A stretch of 64,000 nt of DNA from Annulohypoxylon bovei var. microspora (GCA_022836615.1 MU405250.1:124001-188000); one strand, 5' to 3'; shown: positions 47,632-61,245, counted from the stretch's first letter. The notes: generated from the sequence alone by a model not told the origin. Program-made: numbers and translations.

Positions 47632-50247
47632 TCAGCACATAGAACCTGCACTGGGGATTGCTTGTGCACTAGGGGTACGAGTAACAGGGCTAGGTCGTAT
47701 CGTTGAAGTGGGGCTGAAGTCCCCGGCGACATATGTCGGACGAGACGATTCCCAGCTCTCCTCGTTAAGGACGCTCAGGTAACCATTTCCAACTTTGTCT
47801 CGTAGCGCTTCAATTTTTTGCCGATAGATGTCGCCACTGATATTCCAATCTTGAGCCTCTTTCCACATATCCGGAGCCTCTGGACTAAGGAAGGATACTG
47901 GAGGTTGCAAGACAGCGTTGGTATTAATACGCGGCACCTCTGGTGGGTTTGAGGTGCCGTTAGATTTCGGTTCGGAGAGCGCCCTGACAGGCAACTCCCG
48001 TATCTCTGGGGTTTGAGAGACACGGTAACTACTTTCCGACTCAAGTAATGTTGGGGATGGATCAAGAACAGTCTTATTGACACCAATTGGCTGATGCTGT
48101 GTGTCCCCAACGCGCTCATTGGTAGCAAGATCAACTATCCTACGTTTTGGGGTACGTCGACGCCTCGTGGAGGTTGTGTTGATTTCGCTAGAGACTGCCT
48201 TCGGAGTAGGTCGTGATGGTCTCTCTTTGCGCAGGACCGCATGATCCTTCGGGGCTTCCTGGATGATAGCTGGCTTGCTTACATCTACCGCGGGTATTTC
48301 CGGAACAGGAGGCTTCACCACAGGAACAGCAGCGGGCACAGCGACCCGGTCTACAAGATACCTCCTCTCGGACATGGATGGTCCAGAACCATCAATGACT
48401 ATATCTTCTGTATACCCAGGGGTATTGCGGAAAAGATTGAAAATAATGACTCGGTAGTCGCGGTGAGACCGAGTAAAAGGATTGCCCTCGACGTAGATCT
48501 CGTGGATATCTGGAATTCCTGTTAGGCGGGCTAGCTCCATTGGATCAGTCAGGCGGTTGTCTCTAAGATCTAATCTTTCCAGTGGATAGAGCTTCTCGAT
48601 CCCCGCGATCGACTGGAGGCGGTTAGCTCGGAGGTTTAAGGCGCTAATAGCTGGAAGAGGATTGCGAAGTAAGGAGTGAAGGGAATCGATCATGCAGTGC
48701 GAGAGGTTCAGAGCACGCAGCGCGGTGAGAGTTGCCAGACTATCAGGGATCTGTGTAAAAAGATTCGTAGAAAGGTCTAAGGAGGCCAACGTGTTGGCCA
48801 AAGGAGAAAGACTGGCCGCCGGTATCACTGTCAGGGAGTTATCTGCTAAGCTTAGGTGTCTCAAGAATCGCCATTTGGAAGGCGGGACAATGCCCATAGC
48901 CAATAGGTTGGAAGCACTGTTTCTTGGGTTATGCCACGAATCAGATAGGCTCGATTGTGAGCTACCGGAGCCAGAACGCTTAACCTTATGAGAGCCTCTT
49001 GAAGTAGTTGTGTGGTTACGAGCAGTAGCGGGGCGGTTAGGAGAGTGACTTCTGGGTCGTGAGGACTTGTCGGACCTTGACCTTGGCTCATCGGTTTCGA
49101 TCCTGGAAACGGAGGGACGGCGGGAATCCTGAACCGACGTACTTTCAGTCGATTCGGTGCTCATCGATCCTACAAGAATATCTGCTACCGAATACCGACG
49201 CGTGGGGATTTCTGGCATGCCGCCAGACCCATGTGACCCCCCATAGGGTGCCGTAGGGCTCCGTCTAGGGTGGGATGCGCGCGAGTACGTCCCTGTAGGG
49301 GATGGTTGTGTCTTCGCAGACCGACGTCGCCTTTTATCCATATCATCCAACACAATATCAATCAATATGTCGGCGGGATCTTCGATGTTGGCGCGCTTGA
49401 GGGTCAGAGATCTAAGCTGATCCGCCAGACGGTCCCAGCCAAAGAATTGTCTGAAGTCGACACCATTTACCTCCAATGATTGCAGATTCTTAAAAACGTA
49501 TAATGGGACTGCCGAGTCGAAAGGAAACTCTTCATAGTTTTTTATCAACTTCGTCCGCCAGTCCGGTGCGAGTCGAAGACATGGTATCTTAGTGAATGCT
49601 GAATAAAGATACTTGAGGTCTGCCTGTAGGGCAGCTTTTTGTCTTTCCATTCGCGCGGCAGATATGCTGGATCCTATTCCAAAACTATTCCATATGGCGG
49701 ACATCCCTGACACAACACTTCGAATGCTGGATACAGAACGGATCGATATCGCATCGGAACTTCGACTCTTGGTATGTTGAGAAGAACTCAAGAACGATAC
49801 GTAGTTGGCCGCGGCCGACGTATCATGTAGGTTTTCCAAACGGACTTTCATGGGTCCAACATGTATCCCTAACTCTTCGAAGCGAGACAGTAAGTAGAAT
49901 AGATGGTGCGGCGTAAGACTCAACCTCGCTGATTTAATACTATTAGACGTTAAACTTAATGAGCCGAGTGATAAGGCAGCCGCGAGAGGACCCGATGCTG
50001 AAGCAGAGGTCGCAGGACGTTCCGGTAAAGCAGTCGGCGAATTCGGAACCTGTATAGAGGAAACACTTTGGCTAGGGCCATGTCGAGGACCAGGCGACCT
50101 TCGAACTTGTAAGGCGTTGGCCAGCGCCTTCTCGTGCGTTCGCACATAGATGCCCAGGCGCTTTTAGATATCAGCCTACCATCTCAACAAGTATAACACT
50201 AGATATCACCATACCTTGATGTACAGCTCCCCGTCTTCTGAATCCAT
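47632..50247 (-). CDS. leucine-rich-repeat protein of unknown function
   Basis: Exons on the minus strand, 50247-50215 (11 codons) and 50160-47632 (54-nt GTATGG..AAAAG intron, in phase), give 853 residues starting MDSEDGELYIKRLGIYVR. The tiny first exon has the only ATG in good context. Residues about 80-310 form an alpha/beta region with Y-x-F-x-NLQSLEVNGVDF and a basic stretch KRRRR. A Ser/Arg-rich disordered linker runs about 310-430. Five to six leucine-rich repeats lie at about 433-575 (LRHLSLADN, LASLDLSTN, LRALNLSHC, ISALNLRAN, LERLDLRDN), capped by a conserved SHRDYRVIIFNLF-type segment. The C-terminal 240 residues are disordered. The order resembles LRR proteins of the STK11IP type; that is only a structural analogy. 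There is no signal peptide or membrane helix, so it is probably a cytoplasmic adaptor. Confidence 0.85.
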
Positions 50248-53200
50248 CTTTTTTATCGTTGAGGAGACATGGGGGTCAGTTTGAGGTAGGAATTCGTAAT
50301 ACAACTCGGTTTTATTTATCTCGGAAGACTGCCGAAGGTCTTCTGAGTATTCGGGTTGTCCGATTCTTATATTTAGAAGAGAGCTTTGCGAAGTGTCTCT
50401 CTAGTCCAACGACCTTTCTAGACTGTACTGAGTAGTGTTAGTGCCGGTAGTTGAAACGTGGGTTTATTCTAGACGTCTGAGTAGTCTATCTACAAATGTC
50501 CGTAGGTCAAGCAGCTAACTAGCTGTGAAACATGTAGTGTAGTGAAGGTGAAGGTGCTCATGACTCGTAGGAAAATTCAAGGTTGTTGACTCGTTATCTC
50601 TATATCATGCTTCCACGTGGAAACCAGCAAATTGCAGTTAAGCCACTTCGATAGAACGGAGAGATTCGCGCATCGAGTCACGGGGATAACAACACGGCAC
50701 GGATGAGTAAGTATATCAGGGACTCCGGATAACAAGGCAACTTCGGTCAAAAGACGTGCGTCACGGCTCAGGCAAATACAAAGCAACATGATGTGAACAA
50801 GGCATTTTCAGGTAGGTAGGTAGGTAGGTAGGTAAGAAATGTATTCGATGGAGGGAGGGATGTATGAAGGAGAATCGCAGATAACAGTATACATACCTCT
50901 TTATTATAAATATAAAATTCCTTTTCGAGACAAAAAATGAGGTCGTCTCAGGAATGTGTGAAAACACTATGATTATTATTATTAAAAAGAGAGCAAGAAA
51001 GGGAGGAAGTAATCCGAGTCTCGAGGGAGTAATGAGAAGAGACTGGAGACTCGAAAAAGAAGAGTCGATAGCTAACGGCAAAGCTATCTCCTAAACCTCA
51101 ACTTTTTCGGCACTGCACCCAGGTTGAAGAGGGTGTCGAACAAAGTGCTAAAGGAGGGAGTAGGAAGTTTGGCGCGATGGTCGGGGAGATGTCAAGAGAT
51201 ATACCAAAATATTAAAATTGGTGGTCAATGGGTACTACTGGTAGTATTGGTGCTACTAGGTGCCACTAACATGTAGGTAGGCAAGTACAGGCAGGTAGGC
51301 CAAAACTAAAACTGCCCACTTGCCTTGCAACTTCCGTGCAACTTCCTTGTAACTTTCCTAACTTACCAGACTTTCCTAGACGTACCCACTCAGCCCACAT
51401 GCAAAATGCCAAGCCATTGCGAGCCATCCAAAATTGGTATGGTGGGTAGCGACCTACTGGGGTGTTCTCGGTCAAGTGTGGATACCTGGTGTCCACCTGA
51501 ACAAGCGAACTGGGGCAAAATTACGTGCTGGGTATAGGTACTCGTGGCTCGCTCATCGTCACTGCACTATGGAAATCTTAGCGCACGTTTCTAGCATCTC
51601 TCACATCTATCAGCGAGTGATACAGCAGTCTTTCCCACTATAACACCCCACTATGTTTCTATAACCGTTCACAAACATTTTGGAGAAGAAAGTTCCGCAA
51701 CTTCTTGTCGACCGGCGCGGCTCAGACAAGATTTGGCGCCAGCGTCAGATGGGCGTGGGCTCATTTCACTTAATGCCCTTTTGACCAGTCAACAGGTCAC
51801 ACTTGATCTGATCAGCCATTCAGCCAATGTGTGATGGCCAACCACAACTTTTTTTCTCTCTTCTTCGGTCTTTGCCCGTTTTGACAGCTGCATTACGCTT
51901 CACGGGGTGGTTTCTGCATTAATATTGACTATTAATATGAAAAAGAGAACACTGAAGATGAATGTATATTGAAAGACAGATGTAAAGTCTGTACATTCGA
52001 AGTACCTTAACGTTATTATACCTATTCCTGCAATATGTGAAATGCGATTGAAATACAATCTCGATACAACTGAGTTGCACAGCATCTCCGTCCTTAGTTC
52101 AGGTAGCCTAACCGCGTACGGAATGTCCGTTCATGATCGACCGAGCCAGGATATCGATCATCACTACGAGACAATCATGCATGGCTTACATATGTATGGG
52201 ATTCCTTTCTATATGCACCGATCAATCATTTTAAAGGAGTGCCTAGGAGCCCTCAAGGGGAATAAGGGGAAGAGACTTACTCTTAATCCGAACAAATAAC
52301 ATACACTGTCCCAGCAACTGCCCAGGCGCACTCAGCTCTTGTTGGTGATCGTACATAGTAAAACAAGCCTTGACGATGGATACCATCACGAATGAAATGA
52401 GGTCCATAGAAAGTTGCGGAATAAGTCGTCGATGCCCAGCAACGCAGCAACGAAAGCTAGAGCGTCAGAGCGTATCGACGAACCAAGGGTGCGCCCCCAT
52501 GCATCGAACATGGCCAGGTTAGCCCAGGTGCTCGAGACTTTGTCAAGGGTATGGATGGGTTCTAATTATTGGGTATGCTAATTGGTCCCTGTCAATATCG
52601 TGGAAATTTCAACTTTAGCATCAATGTGCATTTTGGCAGTAAAGCGAATTTTCAACACTGTCGACAGCTTCAATTTTGAGATGAAATATTTGCAAGCAAG
52701 TCTTATAGTTAAAGTTTCTGTTAGATAAGTCTCTTTTAGTGTTTGAAGCATCTGGATTATGTATCTTAAAGACGAATGATCATTAGAAAAGTTTGTAAGT
52801 CCAAGTGCTTTTTTAACGAACACTTTTAAAACATTCAATTAATACCTTCCGATCATACATACATGCATATCATATCCAACAAGTCTCACATATACCTCCG
52901 TAACATGCAGTGCAGTAAATTTGATTTATTTTTTCTTAAATTTTGAACCTATCGAACTCCGTCGTGTTGCAGCCGTACCCCTTTTATTTTCTATATTATT
53001 TGTTTACATACGATGCTTTGTTTACTTCTTTTCTCCAACGAACCGCTTCTCTCGGACATTAGACTTACTACGTACATATGTATCATCAGGGTTGCAGCTG
53101 CCCAAGTGATAGTATTTATTGTTAGGTCAACGCTCCTTCGGAAACCTTGAAACCCTTGGGCAACGTTAGGCGAGCTTAGGTAATAAAGTCCCTTAGATCC

Positions 53201-55959
53201 CTTAGGTAGCTAGCCTCTCCAAATTGAATTTGCCCACTTTCAGATATCAGGGTCCTTTCATGGGTCCCTTGTCATTCCTTCATCTCGCATCCTTCGTATC
53301 TGATCGTCAGAAACCCAACCCGTTTACTTCCGCTAGCCTTTAGTATTGTACAAAGGAAGCATAGGCCACTTACTGTCTGTGCAACCTTTTACTCGCCTAC
53401 GTTGTACATACATGCGTGTTACGAGGCCATACCGTTTTCGAACTTCCTTAAGACGTCTATAGACAATTATCTTGGTCAAGCAAGCATGTCTGAATAGCCT
53501 CACCTCTATACTAAGTATAGACTCTCATATATCTATTCGAATGGACACGCTACTGTGGCTAAATTTACTTACCCATGTATACTCTCGAACAACTTATCAG
53601 CAACTCACTTCTACTTCCAGAAGACTTCCACACTGATGAATCGACACCAGGCTAGTTGTCCGCTGATCTTCAATATCGCTCCATATAATCTACCCATTCA
53701 CTTGCCCACCTTTTTACCCCCTTATTCATCGATTCAACATTGCCAACAATATACCATCAGAGAATCACGTTGCCGCCTAGTAGTTGAGTTGATCTCTGTT
53801 CATCTTATATCATCTATAGCAATGGCGTCATATGATTGGTTGTCATCCGAGACTTGCATCCATTATACACCTAACACCACCTTACTAAAGTAATAAGATT
53901 AGCTATCTATAGCTATCTATCAACGTCAAAGTTGGCATGGCTAGATATCTAGATCCCGAGGACCCCTCTTTACCAAGTGTGAGTTCTCCCGGAGCTTGGA
54001 GGGCAATTATGTCATGGACTCCACCAGACTATAACCACGATCCCATCGTGAACTGCTCATAGGTGTGGTGGCTTAGAGCAATGTCATCCTGCTTTCGAGA
54101 CGACCCCGCGGCGCGGCTTTCGGCCCCACTTACTTACTCTCTATACTACGTACGAATACGTGCGAGCATGATCACCACAAGATCACCACAAACGCGTGGC
54201 TGCTTTTTTGCATGTGTTTCAGATAATGTAAGTAAATGACTTCCCGGGTGGCGTGCTAATCGTATGGGATGGTTGGTTGGTCGGTCTATTTCACATCGAG
54301 TTCGACGGCTAGAGATAATCGATGAGAGGGGTAAAGTCAGCGGGGAGGCTTGATTGCTCGTTTGAAAGAAGAAAACTAGAACGGTCCCCTTCCGTCTATC
54401 AATATACTCCCTCATGGCAATGATATTCAAAAACGTGACTCCCGAAGCGAGGGTTTAGTAATATGTCGTGCCGCTCCGCCTTTAGTGCGACACGACCCGA
54501 CTCAGACTGGATAGAACAGGTCTACAAGAGGGCAATCGATAGATCTTTTCTGTTTGGCATCAAGTATGATGTGCAGTTTGTATCCCTTCATCGACACCCT
54601 TGGATATGCTAGGCAACTTACAGAACCCTGCTGGTGTGCCACAATCCGTGGGATGTGTGCTACCGACGAGGGTTGTACTATACTTCTATGGTTCCATCAC
54701 TCCATCTTTAAAGACCATATACCATGTCTCTCGGCAACCTCAGTCGTCTTTTAAGAAGCGCTACAGAGTAACTGACATTTAGTAGTCACACCGCTTCGCA
54801 AACTTCGCAACTTCGCAACGTGCTCATCCGTTTTTCTTGAGGACGACATCCAACTTTTTTTTCATCTTCTTACTTGATGTCTCACACCGCTTTAGCTCGT
54901 AGCGCCGGTGCGATTCCTAGCGTTTGGGGGCGACCTTGCTGACTATAGATTCCCAACGTTCATAAGCCATACGCTAATTGTCGTCAAGTTTCACGTGGCT
55001 CAATGACTTGAGATTATGTGATAAGTCTACACTTCTAAGAGTCGTCAGCCTCAGTTTTGATGCGCTTCGTCATCACGAGTCTGGTTGGACGTTTAGCGCT
55101 TCCTAGACGACGCTAGTTCAACAAGACTAGTTGTAGTAGAGCGTTAAGAAGCCAAGTTGTTTCTATCCTGTCCGCTGTCGCTAAATCGGGTGCACTGCAG
55201 GAACCTCAGTTCGGAGATGGGTGAAAAAGAAAGCGCGAGAAGGCGGTGGACGAAGCAATCGCTCTACGCCTATCACAAGAACGGTATGGGCGACCTTAAA
55301 GATCTGAGAGGCTTGTCTGGGGTTGGCAGCTAATAAGATAGTGCCGGCCAAGGCTGGCACTAGCTAGCCTTCTAATGAGAGTACATCCATGAATACCATA
55401 TAATGTCCCAATGCCGGAATCCCCAGAGTGGTAACATCCTTAATCAGACTGTTGTGTTACGGCGTCTGCAGGTCTTAGGTTAAGACCCATCCTCTGCATA
55501 TTATCGAGGAGAATTTTTTCTTACAGGTATTGTCCGTTCATACCGGTGCGTCAAGCAGAGAATCACCTAGATTGCTGTTCCGTGTTCCGTGGTCTGTTCC
55601 GAACGCACTTCAACCGCGCCGAATGCGCAGTTGCGAAGACTTCATTGGTGAACGACTTTCAGAGCTGCAGCAGGCACAGCATGGCGTCTAGATTTTAATA
55701 GAAGCAATAGTGGTAGTAGCATCGTGATCTAGAGTTGTCAAAATTGGGCATCCAGCAGCCAGCCGCAATAAAATCCATTCTCATGAAACTGCGCATTGCA
55801 GGATGGCTTGATTAAAATGATGTCTTTCTTCTTTCTTGACTTGGAGGATTCGGTTTTTGTTATCATGATCATTATCAAAGTGCGCTATCGGGCGCTATCT
55901 GCGGCTGTTTTACAATATGAAGTTGGCACGAACCACCACTAGTAGACTTTATCTAGTGC
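50248..55959. other. gene desert, left part
   Basis: 5.7 kb without a supported gene. Small open frames (for example 52042-52299 plus, 52578-52838 minus) have no recognisable similarity, and no reverse transcriptase, transposase or terminal repeats were found by eye. Repeats: (GGTA)6 at 50811-50834, GCAGGTAGG-type motifs near 51269-51300. No open frame of 60 codons occurs between about 54785 and 56260. Confidence 0.5.
50811..50834 (+). repeat. (GGTA)6 tetranucleotide repeat
   Basis: Six perfect GGTA units; the longest of the TAGG-phase clusters in the window. Confidence 0.95.
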
Positions 55960-56039
55960 TTAAATCTGCACCCTTACGTCGTTCGAACCACACCAAGTCA
56001 CTAGGGCAAAAATAGAAATCTAAAAAGACCGGGGTATCC

Positions 56040-56250
56040 TTTTTCCAAATCGTCCCTTATTCCTAGGTATCTTTCTTCAACCCCTCCCCCTCCTTTTTTT
56101 CTACATTCCATCAATTCCATCATTCATCCCCCCTCCCCCACCTTGAATTTTTGCCCATTTCGCAACCAACGACACCATAGATCAACTGACCAGTTAAAAT
56201 ACACACCGATCCGTTCATCGTTCATCTAACCCCCAACCATATCCGATACT
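56040..56250 (+). promoter_or_regulatory. pyrimidine-rich promoter-like region
   Basis: A long CT-rich tract (TTCTTCAACCCCTCCCCCTCC..., then CATCCCCCCTCCCCCACC) with no coding potential, like the leaders of other genes in this window. It directly precedes the doubtful spliced frame at 56348. The ATG at 56254 opens a six-codon upstream frame. Confidence 0.3.
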
Positions 56251-56347
56251 GGGATGGAACCTTGGAAACCCTGACGGCCAAACGGATGACCTGCCTTGAC
56301 TGCCTTACCTCGCAGCTAAAGAGCCTGGCGCTTCGTCGTTCCAAACA

Positions 56348-56705
56348 ATGTCGCATCTCGTCTTCTCGCATAACTATACGCCAATTCGACGCTCACCGCC
56401 TCGCCGAACTTCAACTCTCTTTCGATCAAATTTTCTTCCGCAGATTGCACTTGCAGAATCCAATTCTCGGGCTTGCATGTTCATTGATTCACTCACTCGC
56501 ATTCAGCTTACCCCTGTTAACCTAACCATCATTTTCTGCAACGCCATGGGGTTTAGATGCCGCAGGTAAGTTGACGAAAGCATAGACATACAGAGACGCA
56601 CTAAGGGACTCCGATACCCATGTCGATCTCTCTCCTTCGTGTATCTCCTCTTCGCCATGCCGTTGCAGATATATCTATCTTGCGGTGAAGGCTTTAAAAT
56701 TCTGA
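56348..56705 (+). CDS. possible small spliced gene, unknown
   Basis: An ATG in fair context (acaATGt) opens 72 codons ending at a consensus donor CAG-GTAAGT (56566). An acceptor TTGCAG at 56663-56668 continues the frame for 12 codons to a stop, giving 84 residues from exons 56348-56565 and 56669-56705. No domain, signal peptide or similarity is recognised. The CT-rich sequence upstream supports transcription; a noncoding RNA is equally possible. Confidence 0.2.
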
Positions 56706-59700
56706 TACCACGTTCCTATTGGTGCCGTTGATTGTGCGTCGTATGTAATGCAGAGAGGGTCGCTTCAGAAAATAAGACCTAAATCGACCTTAAAACAGCA
56801 TCCCTGTCGATACGATAGGCGATAGGTAGTCGGTCCAATCCAATCCTCAATCCCTTCGTACATATGTACATATCGGCTAATGAGGGAAAGCCGCAAAGGT
56901 TACAAAAATGAGGGGCGACAAGGATCACCACTTGGATCTCAACTTCGATCGCGTGGGGAATCATCTGACCACTCACAACGAGCACTACATGCACGGCTGA
57001 CCACAGTCATGGGTGGTGTTTGGTAGCCTTGGACTTCACCCCATCTCCTAAGTCGCCGGCGACACAGGAGATATGTTGTGTTACGGGACACGCAACATTT
57101 TGACCATGGCCGGTTGATGTTATACGGCAGAGTTGCTTGTGCCGACCTCGACTCCTCTCTTAGGCGCCAAGAATTCCAGACGGTTTTCTTCATCTCGATC
57201 TGGTTTGTTTCAATCTAGGTTCGGCGCTCTACAATCAAAGGCGACACCTCACCCTAAGACCATTCAGGTAGGTCAGAGTTAAATTATTAACCGGTTGAAT
57301 TATACGGCCTTAAAATTTGCATGAGGCTCAGGTTAAATGTTCACCAATGAGGGTAATAATCCTGACGATCTGATCATTTTGAACAACTCACGTCCAAGAT
57401 TCAGATCTGCCAAAAGAAAAAAATATATATATATATATTTGTTACACACCGAAGCGTGGCGCCCTGAGCCCCTGTTGACCGTCGGACAATCCACAACAGG
57501 CTATCGTCGGCAAGCTACCGAGCAAGGACTCCGTGTTACGACTCCCAAAATTCTGTGAGAGCGGCCGGCTTTTGATGTAGGCTGCCGTCTTATAAGCACC
57601 AAGAAAGTAGTGATAGGTCCGGTCAACGGCAACGTATGAGTTGGCAACTTATCAAAACGCCCTAATTTTGATTTGCCCAGATCAGCCCATTTTGATATTC
57701 ATTTTATCACTCATGTAAGTTCAAAGTACGATGCTGTCGCGTGATCTTCGTACCATTCCGGTGGGACAGGAGTCTATAAAGGTCATCGGCAATCGGTTCA
57801 TCGCAAGAGCTTCTACGACTAAGTCTTACAAAACTAGCTAGGTTTATCTATATCGAGAACGTCGCCAACTTCCAAGTATCACGAGCGTCTATGTTTAGGA
57901 ACATCTATGTGACGGATGTTGCTGACTTTACGTGCTACCACAGATACTTGTCATTCTCAGACAGTCTGAACATCATTGCGATGTCCCGCGGCTCCGCATA
58001 CACGTCCACGTGTCTTTCAAGGTTGTTTCTTGGTCTTTGCTTCACGAGCGTCATCATCCTAAATGCTGGGTGGTGGATGTTTGCTTAAGATTGGGCAGCT
58101 GGTCGAGTAGTTTTTCAGAAGCCCTGCGGCATTGGCTGCTTCTGAAACCGGACGTTACTAGGTAGGTAGGTATGCAAGCACTTTGTGCTACGAAGCAATC
58201 CAACCGTTATCTGATGCCCGGGATATGAATGAGGCTTTTCTGGCTGTTACCTAGCTGCCGAGCGCCACGGACACATTGGGAAATCTTATCCCCTCGTCCT
58301 ACGATACGTGGTCGAGGCATAGATGCCGATTTACCGTGATTCTGAATCGAATAGGTTCGAGAAGCCTTTGTCGCCGCTCTTAATGCGTGTGCCACGTTCT
58401 GAGGTGCTTTACGGCATTGACCGCCATCGCAGCGATTCGGACTCCCCATCGATTTGGAATCATGGGCTTGAGTCTAGATGACTTGCATAGCCAACTTTAT
58501 TTTAGAGCTTTTATCCCTACCGCACTAAACTGCGCCGACGGAAGCTGTTAGCAGCCTCAAGCGCAAGCTCTGAAAAAAGCATCTCCCTAGTCAGGTACGA
58601 AGAGAGGATATGAAAATATTTAACATAGCGGGCCGCCAAATCGCCGCCGGTTCTTTACCTAACGAGTTGATTTGGAACTAACTAGGCGTTCATTCGGTTT
58701 AATTTAGACCTGTTTGCTAGAAAAAAAGCTGTTTGTTAGTCTTATGTCCGCCTCAAAGCGGGATCTTATATATTGGATAGCTCTTATCTCGAATTTATTT
58801 CTCCGAATAGAATCGATACTGTCCCAAAAAAAACCGACTTCTACATTATGTTCTAGGCTTAGAGGTTCGCGATGCCGTTCTCTTGTAGAAGCTTACCCTG
58901 ACTAATGGCACGGGAGCTATGCGGGAGCTTTAGCGATTCATGATCTTAGCCGATGCGGACTGTAGTCGTGCGTTAGATAAGGTACAAGTTTAATAATGGG
59001 CTTGTTGGTGTATAAACATTGAGAACCTTAATATAGGCTTGTAATAGTAGCATGGAATCATTATGACTACCTGGCTAGGGAAGCCCAGTAAGTTGCTGAC
59101 ATAGTAGTGATATTGTTGAAGAATATGTGAGCTTTGCTTGTAAAGGACTGTATTGAGTTTATATTCGCCTTGAGCTGGTCAACTACGTAAGTAGGTAGTT
59201 GTTTCCAAAGTATCTTCATCATAAACCCCAATTTTTCCTTCTTCCTTTCTGACTTTGGCCGATAACATCTCGTTCCTTTTGTAAAATGGCGTATGTATGG
59301 AAATGAAGTGTTGATTCTGAAACCAAACCCTTAATTCCATATTGAGATAAATCGAATTGGACAAGTTATGATCAGTAAGCAGTGCTAAGGGATGGTGCAT
59401 ATCATTGGGAAGGTCTAGAACGTCTGGGGAAACGCCTCGACTAAGCAGTGTAATGGATTGCATATTTCCATACAGTGTGCCCTGGTAGGTAGACTGATCG
59501 ATTAGATAAACTGAAGAGGAGTTAATAGTTATCGAGTCCTATTTATCTAGGTAGGTACTTTGATAGAGAACTGAAGAACATCCCCTTAACCCCTGACTCT
59601 TCCATGAGAACTGAGACTCCACCATTTAGGACCCAACGGTTACTTCTTAAACACTCTAGTTAGTTTATACTTCTCTACGAAGTATCATCCTTCACAACCC

Positions 59701-59736
59701 AGGTCCTACCATCCCTCTCTATCTCTTTCCCCTTCC
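56706..59736. other. gene desert, right part
   Basis: 3 kb without a supported gene. A minus-strand frame 59463-59179 (94 codons, ATG start) is the best orphan candidate but has no known relatives to me. An (AT)8 run is at 57423-57438. CTAGGTAGGTAGGTATG occurs near 58159-58175. Confidence 0.5.
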
Positions 59737-60775
59737 TCACCCTCTTTCCTTCTCAACGTCCCTCTTGTACCCAACCCAATCATCGCTCTTCGGAAAAGAC
59801 TCCTCCGGCACCTTCACCTTCCCCCCGTCCTCTCCCAGAAACTCACAAAGCGGTACCCACCCGTCTCCAGGCGTGTACTCGAGGTACTTCCGCCCCTGCT
59901 CCCGGGCTAAGCTACGCACAAGCTCATTGTGCGCACGGTATGCGGCGCGTCCGCAGTTAGGCAAGTCGTTGTTCCAGCAGTGAAGATGGTACTTTTCTGA
60001 GAGGGGAGCCATGGGGGAAGGGTTGGGGGAGGGGGCGTGGGTGTGTGCGTGCCACTGGGATAGGGACAGGGGATTAGTTAGTAGTTCACATAGGGGTGAG
60101 AGTGAGGGAGAAGAGGGAAAAAAACGTTTAGGAGTTTAGGGGCCGGGTGTGGTAGTTAAAACTCTCGATTAGGAGACCTTAGCTTTTATATAGGGGGATA
60201 AGGGTCGAGAAGAAATATCGCTGCCACATACGAGCGTCGTCTCCATCGAGGCTAGCCATTCGTCCTCCGAGCGCCGCACAGAGAGGATGACGGACGCCTC
60301 CGGGTATGCGGACATGAGCTCCTCCGGGAAGATGGCGGCTGGGTAGTCGGCTAGGGCCTAGAGATTGGTGTTCTGTAAGAAGCCACCCTATGTATTAAGC
60401 CCCTTGATTTTATTGGAAGTCTGCCAGGCACAGCGGTTGTCTGCTCGATCCAACTTCAAGCGTGGGAGGAAAGAACTCATATACGCACCTCAAAAGGTCC
60501 CAATATTTGGTCGAACTTTTCCCTCTCGAACGGTTCTCCCCGGCCCTCGAACTTGGCGTCCAGAGCTTCGATCCAGAGAGCTTGGTGCTTGTTCTTCCCT
60601 ACCTCACGCATGTGATACACGGGCGCGATGCCCAGTCGTTCAAGTGCGTCCGCGAGAGCTATGCGGATATACTTGGTCGTAAGCTTCATTACCTCTCTTC
60701 GTAATTATTTAGGGGGCGATAGATAAACACACATTGGGTTCCTGTGCGGGGCATTCCTAGAATGAGCACCTTCAT
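59737..60775 (-). CDS. P-loop sulfotransferase-family protein (fungal Sulfotransfer_4 type)
   Basis: Four exons on the minus strand, 60775-60731, 60671-60489, 60357-60232 and 60054-59737, give 223 residues; all junctions are phase 0. Exon 1 carries the P-loop-like 5'-phosphosulfate motif GMPRTGTQ (residues 7-14). Exon 2 has ALADALERLG and the family block YHMREVGKNKHQALWIEALDAKFEG. Exon 3 has ADYPAAIFPEEL followed by the strand/helix SVILSVRRSEDEWLASM, typical of the PAPS-binding core. Exon 4 begins WHAH and contains KYHLHCW..NELVR..LEYTPGDGWVPLCEFLG, the usual C terminus. The substrate is unknown; members are often annotated loosely as NAD-dependent epimerases. The acceptor of exon 2 (after AAG at 60672) is less sure; an acceptor four codons upstream also keeps the frame. 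Confidence 0.85.
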
Positions 60776-61245
60776 CTTATGAACTGCACCTCTCTAAATT
60801 TTAGAAGAGTAGAGATGAAATGAGATGAAACTTCCAGTATTTTTATTTATACATGATGCCTTGCAGCTATATGTACAAGTAAACTTGCGAGAGATCTTTT
60901 TTTTCAAAGAATCATCTCTATGGCGTAAAATTCGCTCGATTCGATTTCCCCCGATATTCACTCCGAAATTGTCCGAACCAACTTTTCTCTTGCCTATCTT
61001 GGGGTTGAGAGTTCCAATGACCACTGAACACGATAAAATCACTTAAAGACGCAAACGTATTCTTGAGCCTTGATGTCGACACACTTAGGATTACATAGCT
61101 AAGTCGGCCTACTGATAGCTGCTCTAGCGGGCGGGAACCAGGTTGCAGATTCTGCTGCTTTGAAGATTGCTAGTCCGTAGTAACGTGCTAGAAGTCGAAG
61201 AGCTCAAGTACGATGGTACAATCACGTACCCTGCAGCGGGATGAC
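60776..61245. other. short intergenic region
   Basis: 470 bases: the promoter of the sulfotransferase-like gene and the 3' flank of the mitochondrial membrane-protein gene. No gene is seen. Confidence 0.5.

Noticed and set aside
52497..52513. T-arm-like CCATG-TTCGATG-CATGG on the minus strand
   Set aside because: The stem-loop is perfect but no acceptor, D or anticodon arm can be placed around it.
59179..59463. 94-codon minus-strand frame with ATG start near the sulfotransferase-like gene
   Set aside because: Plausible composition but no similarity, promoter or conservation evidence available from sequence alone.
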